A program made the position numbers and the translations under genes. Positions 36,128-47,923 of a stretch of DNA of 64,000 nt are shown one piece after another (position 1 is the stretch's first letter; each line of letters starts with the position of its first letter). The notes under the pieces are model-generated. The model saw only the letters and a program-made list of their open reading frames with translations, did not search any database and was not told where the DNA came from. This stretch comes from Bostrychus sinensis. Its lineage: Eukaryota > Chordata > Actinopteri > Gobiiformes > Eleotridae. Where the stretch lies: assembly GCA_020698575.1 (NCBI GenBank), contig CM036243.1, positions 26,581,403 through 26,645,402 on the forward strand, given 5' to 3'.

Positions 36128-36610
36128 TTAGTGACAGTTTTATTTTTGTTTTAGTCCTGCTCTTGTTGGAGCTTAAATTTAAGGTTTAGACCACTGCTTA
36201 GCTCTGGTTTAGGCACAGTTTAGTGTATGATACATTCTGGTTTAATCCTTGTTTAGCACAGATTTTTTTCCTGCTTTAGCCTATTTTTAGTCCTGGTTCA
36301 GTCCTGGATTCACCATGCTTCAGTCCTGGTTTATTACTGGTTTAGTCCTAGATTTACCCTGGTTCAATCCTGGTTTATTGCTGTTTTAGCTTTGGTTCAG
36401 TCCTCATTTATTTTTGGCTTAGACCTGGTTTATAATTGCTGTTTTGTCCTTCTTTAGTTATGCATTTGGCTATATTAATCCACATTTTATCCCTCAGTTT
36501 AGACCTGGGTTAGTGAAAATCCTTTTCTCATCCTCCTTATTTTAGTCCATTAAAGATTGTTCTTGAAAGCCACATATTTTATGAGCTGGTACTTGGTTTG
36601 AAAAGTTTTA
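36128..36610 (+). repeat. Fourth copy of the 11-bp minisatellite family
   Basis: Degenerate units such as 'gtcctggtttattactggtt' , 'tagtcctggttcagtcctgg' and 'tttagacctgggttag' run in the plus orientation. 'gtttagaccactgcttag' at 36183 pairs with the reverse text at 25525. Unit spacing is irregular, so this is an old, decayed array. Confidence 0.65.
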
Positions 36611-38888
36611 GAATCGCTGCTATAGTCCTCTAGACTTTCATATTAAATGAGGCTTTTATGCTTTGGTTCTTACAGTGATGTATATTTCCTTTATATTTCA
36701 ATTTGTTGACAGTAATTGAGAAGATACACGACACAGAAGACAGAGAAACATGATCGGAGGGACTGAATCCAGGACGATGGCTCCATGTTGGACATACTAC
36801 ATACACGTGAGTTCCCAGTCCACTACAAATACAGAATGTTACTTCACATTTCCTCCAAAAAAAAAAAAAAAAAAAAAAAAAAGAAAAAGTCAACGTTTTA
36901 CTAAATAGTGATGGCATTTGGTTCTAATTAACATTTTGTAGTTGTTGTACTTACTAAGAATCCAGCCACAAGTGGTCTCAAGACAGTAGACTTTTTGTGC
37001 CAGTCCCAAGTCTGAAAAAAATGGAAAGGGTAGCGCCAGGAAGGGCATCCGACAAAAAAAAAAAAAAAACTGTGCCGGATCAATATGTGACCCACAGCAC
37101 ACCGAGAGGCAGATGATTTGCTGTGGAAAGTCCCAGAATGGAAAAGCGAAACTGTGGTCTAAAGATATAGTATTAATAGTAGATTAATAATAGATACATA
37201 GATACATACTGTAGATCCATATTGAATCATCCCCAAAAAATGACAAATTTTGTTTTATAGTCCTACAGTGCCCCCAGTGGAGTGGCATACAAACTACAGC
37301 TTTCTTCTCAGTCTCAGAGCATGTCTGTGCACAAATAAGGCAATTTAATTTTTTCTTTTTTTCTTTTTTGCCTGTGGTATTCTGTTAACATGCAGCATTT
37401 CTTGCTCTTGTGGTCATTTTTCACTTTACTTACTAATAAAATTGAATAGGCTTCTGCAAATTACATTGGTGAGACAATTGATACTGTACTGATGACCATA
37501 ACCACAAGAAGTCAAATCATTAAAAAGCATAAAAAACATTAAGATGGTAAATTTGTATGAACCTGAATTGCTGACCCACAGACACCTCCTTACACAGCCG
37601 TGGTCCCGGGCTGCAGCTGCCCAGGGCTCTAAAGTCACTGTGTCCTGGTGCGATTGAAGGTCCAGCTGGAGACCGGCCCTTTTGATCTTTTCTCTTTTAT
37701 GAGAAAAACAAACAGCTCCTCGTCCTTACCCACACTGCGCACACACACATGCCTCGCTATCCTTTTGAAGACCCTCATTACCATAATGTTTAACATAACG
37801 CAGCACTGTCAAACTCAAATTAATGAAGCACTTTTACATTAGCAAGTGAAGCCATCATTTTGTTTCTTTTTGTGAAGTTATGCTTCTTTTAATCTCTTTC
37901 AATACAGACTTTTTGTAATTGGATTTTGCCTTCACTAATTTAGTTGGTGATAGGTGGTATTACAACTTCTTTTTTCCATTTGGCATTTCCCTTCTGGGGT
38001 CATCAGAGCAAATCACCTGCCTCCTAGTTTGCATAGATTTGCATATTGATTTTGCATAGGTTTTACCTTCCTGATGCAACCCTCTCCATTTATCCGGGCT
38101 TGTGACCGACACAAAGAGTACACTGACTACTTGCAACAAAAAGGATTTGACCCACTGGCATTATTTTGCATGTAAGACATGGAGCATTTTCTTTTTCATT
38201 GTTGGAATAATTGTGTTTCAAGACTTCTTCAAATACTGCCAGCCTTATTAGCCTGACCCATTCACTTTGAGAGGTCAAGTGGGGCTGGATCCCCTCTAGT
38301 TCACAACGTCTTCCACTGACATTGATTATTCCTAACCAGTCAGAATGGTTAATTTTTTTTGGTTTCTCCATTCAATGTTTTTCTAATTGGATTGGTCCTG
38401 AGGCAGTTGATACTGTGTCTGATGATAGTATCCCTTAAATTCAGATTGTGCCTGTCCCATTGCATTTAGAGGCAGTTTAATCTGGGTCCATTTCAATTGA
38501 CATAGAATAGAAGAAGTAAACTGAATACCTGATCAGACTAGCTGCATAAATAGACATAGACAGTCATAGACTTATTATATGCCTTGCTAATGTATGCGTC
38601 ACATGATGATGACACGTGCACTGTTGATAATGGCTGCCCCCTCTCTCTCTGTGTAATCACTGTTAATGACTGCTTCAAATCTGAATGAGCCACAGGCAGT
38701 GACCAAAGGTGGAGGCTGTGTGCCATACTTGTTTGTTTTGTGTTAATGATGTTTTTTTCCCCCTGGATCTTTAGTCTTTTTAAAGACTTTGATTGGGGGA
38801 AAAAACTGCTGCTTAAATCAATATACCTTGAGTTGACATGATTTCATACTTCTTGACACGGAATGACACTGTTGAAATGTTTCAGCAA
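36611..38888. repeat. Intergenic with poly-A run and two related repeat scraps
   Basis: A 26-base A run lies at 36857-36882. At 37021-37096, 'gccaggaagggcatccgac' is the reverse of 'tccttcctgatgcaaccct' type text at 38066-38086. The second scrap (37964-38160) also has 'ccatttggcatttccc', 'catcagagcaaatcacctgc' and 'atttatccgggcttgtgacc', a well-known teleost repeat. No gene seen between them. Confidence 0.55.
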
Positions 38889-39380
38889 GCACTATGTTTC
38901 CAAAAGTATTCGCTCACCAACCCAAATAACTGAAGTCAGATTATGGTGTGGGGTTGTTTTCAGGAGCTGGGCTTGGCTCCTTAGTTCCAGTGAAAGGAAC
39001 TCTGAAAGCTTCAGCACCAAAAGATTTTGGACAATTCCATGCTCCCAACTTTGTGGGAACAGTTTGGGGATGGCCACTTCCTGTTTCAACATGACTGCAC
39101 CAGTGCACAAAGCACAGTCCATAAAGACATGGATGAGTGAGTTTGGTGTGGAAGAAGTTGACTGAACCTGCACAGAGTCCTGACCTCAACCTGATAGAAC
39201 ACCTTTGGGATGAAGACTCATGAAGACTGCGAGCCCGGCCTTCTCTCTGGAAGACGCACTACATAGATGCAAAGGGTGGGCCGAGGTCATATTAAGCCCT
39301 ATGGATTAATAATGGGTTGTCACTTAAGGTCATGTGTGTGAAAAGGCAGGTGAGCTAATACTTTTGGAAATATAGTGTAT
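38889..39380 (+). mobile_element. Tc1-like transposon, internally deleted, both ends present
   Basis: Left end 'cactatgtttccaaaagtat' + 'tcgctcacc'; right end 'ggtgagctaatacttttgg' + 'aaatatagtg', so the terminal repeats are intact. Between them only the last part of the transposase remains ('ggtgtggggttgttttcagg' onward), broken by stops. The deletion junction is the same as at 17030. The flanking TA is no longer clean on the left. It is a dead, nonautonomous copy. Confidence 0.85.
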
Positions 39381-40175
39381 CTGACTGTAGGCTTTAGGAA
39401 AGACAATCAACAGAGAATGAAAGTATGAAGTAGAAATTGATTGACTACTACTACTACTACTAGTACTACTTCTGTCACTACTCTGACTGCTACAATACCA
39501 CACTACTGCTGTTACCACGAGTACTATTACTACCCACTTTACCATCAAAGTAAAAAAATACGTATACTCATTCAGAGTTATAATAAAACAGTGAGTAAAA
39601 GTTTTCTTTCTTAAAAATCACTCAAGTAAAAGTATGTTTTAGCATATTTAAAAAGTATCCTTTTACCCTCTGCGTGCTGTAGATAACACAGCACGCTTTT
39701 AGTTTAGAGAAGTGTAGCACAGACCATTAGTTACTCTGGATGCTAATACGGTCATTGTAAATTTTTCTTTGACAACCAACTAACAAAGTTTCTGGAGGGA
39801 AAACTACTTAGTTGAACTGTGTGTCAGATAGAGGGCATTTACATACATTTATTTAGCTAAAGACTGTTATTCTACCTCTTTACAATCCCTTGCTATTCAT
39901 GTGCGCAAGCAAGTCTCTCAGCAACATGTTTATGTACCTCTTTATGAAATAGACAGTGATGTAGCTCTGTGTTTTCAAGTGTATGAAATACATTTTCATT
40001 GGTTAGTTTATGTGCCATTGCTTTTGTAGTGAATATTCTGTAAAGCAGTGATTCACAATTGGTGGGCTGGGAGCCAAATGTGGGTCAAAGGGAGGTTTAA
40101 AATAGTTTGTAGTTGCTTATTATTAACATTTGAACAATACGCTTGAAGCATAAATATTGTTTAAATTTGTCTTCC
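39381..40175. repeat. Intergenic with ACT triplets and hAT-like scraps
   Basis: CTA/ACT microsatellite at 39447-39475; 'cactcaagtaaaagtatgtt' at 39619-39638 resembles Tol2-like sub-terminal sequence. At 40044-40092 'gcagtgattcacaattggtg' then 'ggctgggagccaaa' resembles a hAT (Charlie-like) end. Nothing coding. Confidence 0.45.
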
Positions 40176-40315
40176 AGTGTATATCTCTGGGGATGTCTCT
40201 GACTAACTGGTTGTTGTTCAGAGTGTAACCCGCCTAAGGCCCATAGTTGCTGGGATAGACTACAGCCATTTGTGACTCCTAATGGGAATGAGCAGAAGAC
40301 TGTAAATGAATGAAT
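40176..40315 (+). repeat. SINE/L2-like repeat tail
   Basis: 'ctaactggttgttgttcaga', 'gtgtaacccgcctaaggccc' and 'atagttgctgggatagacta' ending 'aaatgaatgaat' match the 3' part of the copies at 17431 and 47001. Confidence 0.65.
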
Positions 40316-40879
40316 ATTGTTCACATTTCAATGAAAGAGTGAACCAGGTTCTAATATACATGTGCCTGGTTGCACGTTTCTAGTAAAATAAAATAAAAAT
40401 AAAATAAAAAATTGTCACAAAAACCTGTTTGACTTTGTAACATTTTTGCATTTTGTTCTCCCTTTGGCAAATTGAAACGCAAAAAAAAAAAAAAAAGAAG
40501 AGAGAGAGAGAGAGAGAGAACAACAGAGGGCAATAATTCAGAGAGGAGGGAGGGGGTAGCGTCCAGATCTCCACTTCCTATGTCTGCCCCGGAGCACATA
40601 TCAGTAGTGGGACTATCCTTACACGGTGTTTGCATTGAACTGACTTTGATGGGACCCCTGGAGCTATAGTGCTGCCAGATAGACTCTGAGTATTGGTGTT
40701 CAGAAGTGGGCACCGCACGAGGGATGAGAAGGGGCTTCCGCCTGGAAACGGGTGTCATCTTTCTCATTGTTGCACCACAGGGCGTCACGATGTCTGGGAC
40801 TGTTTTTAGAAAGACAGTTTGTAAGATAATCTGCCAGAGGTGGTACATGGTCTTAATGCATTAAATGCTGGGTATACTG
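40316..40879. other. Intergenic with A-rich and GA microsatellites
   Basis: AAAAT repeats at 40384-40410, A16 at 40482-40497, then a GA run at 40500-40519. Two open frames on the minus strand here (165 and 64 codons) are low-complexity artefacts. Confidence 0.5.
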
Positions 40880-41065
40880 CAGAGGTGGAAGAAGTACTCC
40901 ACATCTACTTTAAAAAGTGCTGTTATACCAGAATGTTATTGCTCAAGTAGAAGTCAAAGTACTAAAAATTGTAAATAAAAAAGTACTGAGTGTAAAGTTT
41001 AATTAAGGGGAAAACATTTAACTGCTACTAGCACTATTTGTTACTACTATTACTATGTACTACTA
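40880..41065 (+). mobile_element. Tol2-like hAT 5' end
   Basis: It starts CAGAGGTGGAAGAAGTACTC, very close to the Tol2-type hAT terminus (CAGAGGTG...AAGTACT), and continues 'gctcaagtagaagtcaaagt' and 'aaaaaagtactgagtg'. The opposite end is not evident. No transposase. Confidence 0.6.
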
Positions 41066-41362
41066 TGTAAAGTCCATACAATAACTGGACAGCCATCCCA
41101 AATATTTCTAATCTCTATCCACTTCTGTAATTCTGGACCCTGTCGTTTTTGGTTTGGGTTCAGGACTCGGAACAAATGGACATAAATTAAACTATTACCA
41201 TAAGCAGAATAAACCAGAATAAACTGAATCTGTAATACCACAATAAAAGAAAATACTTGAAGTCAGTGAAAAAAGCATTGGGACATTGTCAGTGGAGCAG
41301 GTACCAGACCAATTCACTTGAATTTGAAGAGCTCTGGTTGGCAAGGCAAGGAATAAGGTCTG
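41066..41362. other. Intergenic spacer
   Basis: About 300 bases between two transposon fragments, AT-rich, with nothing recognised. Confidence 0.45.
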
Positions 41363-41759
41363 AAGGCCGGGACACACCGGGCCGATAATGGGCCGCCTGG
41401 CATGGTCGAAGAGTTAGCACGGTCAGCAAAGTGAGTCTGTTTGATGTGTTCTGCATCATTGGACATACTAGGACATACAGTTGGACTCAGATGTGGATGA
41501 TTGAACATCAGCGTTGAATTGGCGTAAGGCGTCGGAATTAAAGGAGCGCTCTGACTGGCCGTGAAACACTTGAGTGTTGCGGATATTTATTTATCTAAAC
41601 TTAGCCCATTATCTGCAGAACAATGTTGCTCACTAGTCATCTTCAGTGTGTGTGAAGTCTGGTCAGTGCTGCTGACCAGGGGAGACATGAGGTGATAAAG
41701 CAGTCGCCCTGCTTCTTCTAACGCCAGTCAGGCATTGGGCTGGTGTGTCCCAGTCTGAT
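41363..41759 (+). mobile_element. Nonautonomous TIR element, copy A
   Basis: Starts AAGGCCGGGACACACCGG and ends 'tggtgtgtcccagtc', so the ends are inverted copies of GGGACACACC. The interior matches copy B (46081-46996) in order: 'gatgtgttctgcatcattgg', 'gattgaacat', 'ggcgtaaggc', 'gctctgactggc', 'aaacacttgagtgttg', 'aggggagacatgagg'. No open frame. A possible 3-bp TGA flanks both ends. The class is uncertain; short-TSD families such as PIF/Harbinger would fit. Confidence 0.75.
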
Positions 41760-44700
41760 CTTGTTTTTTGCACATATTTTTATTACAGTAATATACTGTA
41801 CAGACCAGTTAAAAATGTAGATGAAAAAATAGATGAAAATTCAAAAAAACTAATTATTATAGAAATAGATGTTAATTTAAAATAAGAAAATGTAACTCAG
41901 TCACATTCAGTCATTTTTTTCTGCCACCTTTTTGACCAGTGCATAAGGTCAACTGCAAACAGAAATGTTCTTAAAATGATGGTAAAATATAGTGTAGTAA
42001 TATCCATGAAGGCTGCCAGACAAAGAACCAGAGATCCAGGACAGAGGAGGACATGCAGAGTTCAAAAGCACAGCACAAAAACACAAAGATGAAATGAATG
42101 AATCGAGATACTGTGGGTCCAGAGGTCAAACTTTAACTTCCCTTTTTTTCTCTCTGACGGTAATCCCACCAGTAGCAGTGAGCTGTTAGGCTTCTGCATA
42201 AATCAGCGTTTGTATGAAATACCAGCGGGAGCCAAAGGTCAAAGGAGAAAATTAGCAGCTGTCTTTCCCTTTCCTTTCATGTTAGCTTCAGGGCTAATGG
42301 CCAAGTGCAGCATCAGCCTCATTTACACTTTAAAACAAACTCCCGACAAGCTGGGGACGAGCTGTTTGCCCACTCTTGCAGTTTATGGCACCGGATTTTC
42401 CTCTGGCGGGGGTGTGCAGCAGAGAGCCAGGTCTGTGTTCATTGTGAGCTTTGTCTTGTCTGTTTTTGTAATTCTTTCTCACCACTCTTCAGGTGTGGGA
42501 GGACAAACAGAGGAGCATGCCCCTCTCACGCTGTTCTGTTGACACGTTTCAGCCGAGACAGGCAAGATGCAGTGATTGGTTGTCTTTTGGCCTGGTGAAC
42601 TTTGTTGACCTGTGTTTTCTCTCTGTACTTTGCCGCACTGTTTGAGCTGCTAGTATTTTAAGCTTCAGAGTTTAGCTAAAGAAGAAAAGTTTTTGTCTTT
42701 TTTGTACGGTTCTTAGCAATGTAAAGCTTCTTGTTCTAATTATCACTTGTGTTTCTGATTGGTTGATTGTTAAGATCACACTAAACCAAGCTGTCAGACA
42801 CTGTGTTTACATGGAGGTTAAGAATAAGTGAATAAGTAATTTGGCTCTCTGCTCTGCTTCTAGACTTAGACAAAGATAGTTTGACCAGTTTCCATGGAGA
42901 AACTGGATTAAAGAGAGACTATGAGCATTGGCGAAGTATATCTGCATGTAAACATATGCGTATAGACAGACCAGTACATACATATAAAATTAATGCAGGA
43001 GCGGAAATGAGACCAGAAAATAATTTGAAACATAAACAGTTCACAAATCTAATGCGCCAAACTCATGGTAGCATTGGTTTGATAGGACTTGGCAGGAAAC
43101 CCTTATCACTGAGTCCGAGACAGTACTGAGTAAAGTTAGTCAAGCTGCTGACACGTCTGGGACTTTTAATCATATAATCCAAAAAGCTCAATCCTAATCC
43201 TAAATCTTCAGACCAGCTTTCTTTAAGAGCAGGTGTGTAATTCTCTAATGTAACAGTGTTATAGATAGTACTCTACTTTATGTAGAGTACTATCTATAAA
43301 CAAAATAGAGAGAGAATTTGTGGATTATATCTCCTCCCTACTACTTTCCAGTAGCCCAGCGTATTGATATTTACCATGGGAATGATAGTACAACTCAATA
43401 ATGTAATGTATCACATATATCAATATATCATTTATTACCTGTGTGCTCCTCAGTTTCTCATAAAATCAACTTCCACGATATAAATATTCAGATCTGCATT
43501 ACAATGTTATTAAAGGATATAGATGAGAAATAATTCATTGAAAAAAGAAGCAGAAACATCTCTCTCTGCGCATCCTCTCTCCCTCTACAGCTCGGCTCAT
43601 TCGTTCACCTCTCTACATCTTTCCTCTCTGTGGGAATGTTTTCCTACCGCTCGTCAGTGCCGTCACTGAGGTGCAGAGCTGCGGCTCTTTGTTGATGTTC
43701 CTCTATCTGTGTGCAGTGTGTTTTGAAACTCACCCTCCCTCTGCACACCTGCTGAGAAGCTGCATGACACTGGGAGACATCCCACAATAGGGTCAAAACA
43801 CTTTTATCTCAGTTTTAGTTATGGATTTACAAAGTCTCTCAGGAATAAATGAACAATATGCAGCTGGCCACAGCTGAGTCCTGCAGGCCGCTCTCTCACT
43901 GTATCCAGGACTGCCTTTATTCTCAGTAGGTGGCTTTAACTATTCATCTTATGAAAATATCAAAACTTCACGAAATAAACCCAAGGACATTAGGCTAACA
44001 GGGCTTTTTGTGATGCAAAGCAAGAGCAAAGGAGCAAACACAGTTATGGTTTGAGCATCATGAACACAAATACAATAGGTAGGAAGGTTATTAAAATGTA
44101 TACATGCACACGTGTGTGGGCACTCAGCTCTGTGTGAACATTACTACATGCAGTATGCATGGACTCTCTACACTGCCTCTGTGGTACATGAGAGACCTCT
44201 GAATCTCATGGCTACTATTTATATAGGAAAACAATGCTATTTCTACATTACTTTTTTGTTATTGAGAAAAGAACAAATAAAAAGTAAAGAGAACACTCTT
44301 GTTTTGTTGTAAAACAAAGTTTTTACTCCAAAAAATCTTAAGGATTTTATTTGATAAAATCTTGCATCTTCAAGATTGTATCAAATAAATAGAGTGCCAA
44401 GTTCCTTTAGACATGCAAATGCCACTTTCACAGCCAGTTTACAACTGAATACAACTCAGTGAGAGTCTGTGTATGAAAAGCATATTTATGTAAATGAACT
44501 GTGTTTAAACTATAATTCAGACAGACATTCTCAGTGAAAGTGAATCAATTTGCAGCTGGTGGAACAAAACAGACTTCTGCAGTGTTTAGCAGAAACAAAC
44601 ACAGCCCACATCACCACATGACTGACGGCTCATCAGTCTGTGCCTCAGAAACTGTGACAGATTCTGTAATTATGAGTTTCATGACAAGCATTTGTTACAT

Positions 44701-45529
44701 TTTCAGTCATTTGCATGTGCGTATTATAATCAGAGACAAGTGTTTCTCTAATACAGCTTATACAGTATACATCATGCATTTACCTTTTTCTACAATAAGT
44801 TGTTAATCTGTTTAAAATTACACTCTATAAACACAGAAAGTACTGACTCTTACTACTCTTAGCCTGTAAAAGCACATCATTTAGGATTTTTAATGAGGCT
44901 AAATTGTGCCAGAAGCATAATATTGTTTTGTTTGGTACTGAGCAGTTTAAATGCATTCATATTGTACAACTCAGTAGTGAAGGATTTTACCACTGTACGC
45001 CACACTTTATAGACCTGGCTTGGCCCTGACCCTTGGTTTTCTTGAGCAGACTTTTTCCCCCAGCTACCTATCATGAATTAATTGTATTGTAGAGGGTGCT
45101 GTGTTCTTCTTTTATTACTTATCCCAGCAGTAAAAGCAGTGGTATATCAGTTTGGCTAATGAAATACCTAAGGTTTATGATCAGCAAACACAAAGGTTTG
45201 TTTGAAGAAGCCGCGGTGTGGACAGAGCTGACTGTATCCTGCGTGACGGGCAGGATGTGGAGATGTTGATATCACAACAGTTGGCGACTAAATTTGTATT
45301 TTAAACAATGAGCCACTGTTAAAACTGTCTACGCTAAAGTGTTGAATCAACATGGACAATTTGTTTCCTTATCTGTGCGTGGATTTACTATCAGATTAGC
45401 TTTCAGACATTTAGCCATTGTCCATGTGGTGCATGGTTGGTCTACTTTGAGGACGTCTATTATGTCTATTTTTCAATTTTCAAAATATCTGTCTAATTAT
45501 GCATTTTCATCCGATTATTCCTGTTAGGG
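41760..45529. other. Intergenic, no gene; contains a perfect 17-bp hairpin
   Basis: AT-rich DNA. Frames at 42210-42598 reach 110 codons in overlapping frames without splice support. Pyrimidine-rich region at 43560-43640. The hairpin at 43260-43298 is listed separately. Confidence 0.5.
43260..43298. repeat. Perfect inverted repeat, 17-bp arms, 5-base loop
   Basis: Arms TATAGATAGTACTCTAC and GTAGAGTACTATCTATA pair without mismatch around TTTAT. The surroundings are ordinary AT-rich DNA. It could be a cruciform-forming palindrome or the remnant of an inverted insertion; the stem is short for a vertebrate miRNA precursor. Confidence 0.8.
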
Positions 45530-45798
45530 ATTGCGGGAGTCTAATGCCCAGCAACTATGGGCTTTAGGCGGGGTGCATGCTGAACAATGGTCAATTAGGT
45601 GCAGGAATGATACTTCAAGACATCATTTACTCACATTCATTCACTAGGGGCCAGTTTACCTACAGTATACAAATGCATGTCTTTAGACAGTGGTAAGAAG
45701 CCAGAGTATCCAGAGAGGACACTTTAGTGAGTCTGGCTGGAAGTGAACCCACAACCTCCTTGCTGAGAGGGGACAGTGCTAATCACTCTGGCACCATT
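45530..45798 (-). repeat. SINE/L2-like repeat, minus orientation
   Basis: Reading in reverse: tRNA-like head remnant ('gcaccattcactc' side), 'cacaacctccttgctgagag', 'gcatgtctttagacagtgg', and ending with 'gcaactatgggctttaggcg'. Same family as 3920 and 47001. Confidence 0.7.
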
Positions 45799-46080
45799 CA
45801 CTCATCTGACTATTTATTAAAAAAGATGTTAATTCAGTGGTTGTACCAAATATTTTAGAGGAGTGCAAAAGTATTGAGTTGTTCTGTATGTTGAGGTCTA
45901 CCAACAATTTTACAAAGCTGCAATAATATGAGGCTATGACATGGAAAAGTTGACAGACACATAAACTTCTTCTGTGCAAATAAACAGCCATGCCTTTAGA
46001 AGGTTATTGTATAATTTTAATCTACATGAGTATCAACGTAGTGCACAGTGGTTGGCGCCTCTCTGCCATTCCTCCCTGTG
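45799..46080. other. Spacer between repeat and TIR element
   Basis: AT-rich, nothing recognised. Confidence 0.45.
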
Positions 46081-46996
46081 TTAAGGCCGGGACACACCGG
46101 GACACACCGAGACACACAGGGACACACCGAGACACACCGAGACACACCGAGACACACCGGGACACACCGGGACACACCGAGACACACCGAGACACACCGG
46201 GACACACCGGGACACACCGAGACACACCGAGACACACCGGGACACACCGAGACACACCGGGACACACCGAGACACACCGGGACACACCGAGACACACCGA
46301 GACACACCGGGACACACCGAGACACACCGAGACACACCGAGACACACCGAGACACACCGAGACACACCGGGACACACCGAGACACACCGAGACACATCGG
46401 GACACACTGGGACACACCGGGACACACCGAGACACATCGGGACACACTGTGACGATTATTGGCCATTGGGTGCGGCCGTTGATGTGTTCTGCACCATTGG
46501 ATGTGGTGGAACACGATTGGACATAATTCTGGCTGATTGAACATGTCGAATCGGCGTCAGGCATCATGCTCAAAGAGTGCTCTGATTGGCTGTGTGTCCC
46601 GTTCACAATTTGTCAAACAGCTCACGTTTAACATCAAAATATAAGGAACTTTCTGTTGTTCTACAACTAAAAAAATAATCCTCCTCTGAGGCAAACAGCT
46701 GAAATAATCCAGTTTGTTTTATTCTTTACTGTGATCAGACGAGTTTAATTCAGTGCATATGAATATTATTCACTGATAAACACTTGAGTGTTATGGAGTT
46801 TTGTTTACTAGAGTTTTATGTAACCACGGAGTTTAGTGACTAGCGCCACCTGCTGATGTAAATAGTTATTCTTGCACATGCGCACTGCTCGGTTGTGGGT
46901 CTGAATCACTCTGGTGTGTCTGTAGCTACTTTTAGTGGCGACAAGGGGAGACGTGAGGAGACAAAGCAGTCGGTGTGGGTCGGTGTGTCCCAGGCT
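46081..46996 (+). mobile_element. Nonautonomous TIR element, copy B, with amplified terminus
   Basis: Left end TTAAGGCCGGGACACACCGG, right end 'gggtcggtgtgtcccaggct' then TTA. The two ends are inverted copies of GGGACACACCG, and TTA may be a 3-bp target duplication. The interior matches copy A at 41363-41759. Directly after the left terminus, the motif GACACACCGG is repeated 36 times (46091-46450). The long open frames on both strands here (up to 194 codons) are translations of the minisatellite and not genes. Confidence 0.8.
46091..46450 (+). repeat. 10-bp minisatellite, 36 units
   Basis: Thirty-six consecutive 10-base units GACACACCGR with no insertion or deletion. The last base alternates between G and A in an irregular order, with a few other variants (acagg, atcgg, actgg, actgt). 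Because 10 is not a multiple of 3, each frame gives a 10-residue repeating peptide. Confidence 0.95.
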
Positions 46997-47000
46997 TTAT

Positions 47001-47225
47001 AGGTTCTCTCCAAGTTCTCCCTGGGTTCTCCCGGGGTTCTCCGGCTTCATCCCACTATCCAAAGACATGCATGTGTAAGGCGACCTGGTAAATCTAAATT
47101 GCCCCTAGTGAATGAATGTGAGAGTGAATAGTTGTATGTCAGTGTATGGCCACTGTCCAGTGTGTATCCTGTCTAAGGTTTCTAGGATAGGCTCCAGTCA
47201 TCTGTGGCCCCTAATGGAAATAAGA
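47001..47225 (+). repeat. SINE/L2-like repeat, plus orientation
   Basis: 'tatccaaagacatgcatgtg', 'gtaaatctaaattgccccta' and 'ggataggctccagtcatctg' are well-preserved pieces of the common teleost repeat. It sits 5 bases after the TIR element, so the two insertions abut. Confidence 0.75.
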
Positions 47226-47923
47226 ATAATAGCTTTCACCTATTATATTGAATTATAGTGAGTTTCAATGTAACATAAATCATTTTCAAGTTTTGCAAAC
47301 ATTTGATATACAAAGTCAATTATTCTACTTTCTTCCTTTTTACATAAGACAAAGCGCAGTAGCTTTTGTAATAATTAAATATTGAGACACATTGCAGACT
47401 TTGGCTCAAACTAGACAGAGTTTGGGTTACCAAAAAGTTTGCCATGCCAAAAAGAGATTAGGCCCAGCATCATAGGCATTGTTTCTATACATTATTAAAC
47501 TTTTAAGCCACCGAAAAACAGGATTTTAAGGAAAAAAGAGAGAGACAGCGGGAAGAGAAAGTAATTATTCCTCCTCAGTGCTCAGACACCCCCGCACCTT
47601 ATTTTGTAAATCCTTTTCTCTCTTGACCTTGTTAAAACTAACCTGATTCATGCCCACTTCAATTGATTTAGACCTTATTTGACAAAGTTGAAATGAAAGT
47701 TTATTTCCACAAATTGGGACTTTAAAAGGGAATGCTCTCAACACGCCATAACAAGAGGATGAATGGCTGCTTCTCAAACTTTAAGGCTGTTATGCACCAT
47801 GTCCGACTTCAAAGACCGTCTTAACTCCACACTTTAATTGTATCTTCTTCAAGCCTGTCTGCCTGGCCGCCATCTGATTCTGCTGACAACTGCACTCCTC
47901 TCTCCTCTTCACGCTCATCCCTC
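47226..47923. other. Intergenic, nothing recognised
   Basis: AT-rich unique DNA without supported features. Confidence 0.5.

Noticed and set aside
46022..46606. Overlapping open frames of 118-194 codons on both strands with Cys/Val/Ser or His/Thr/Arg repeats
   Set aside because: They are translations of the 10-bp minisatellite in all frames; the open state follows from the repeat having no stop.
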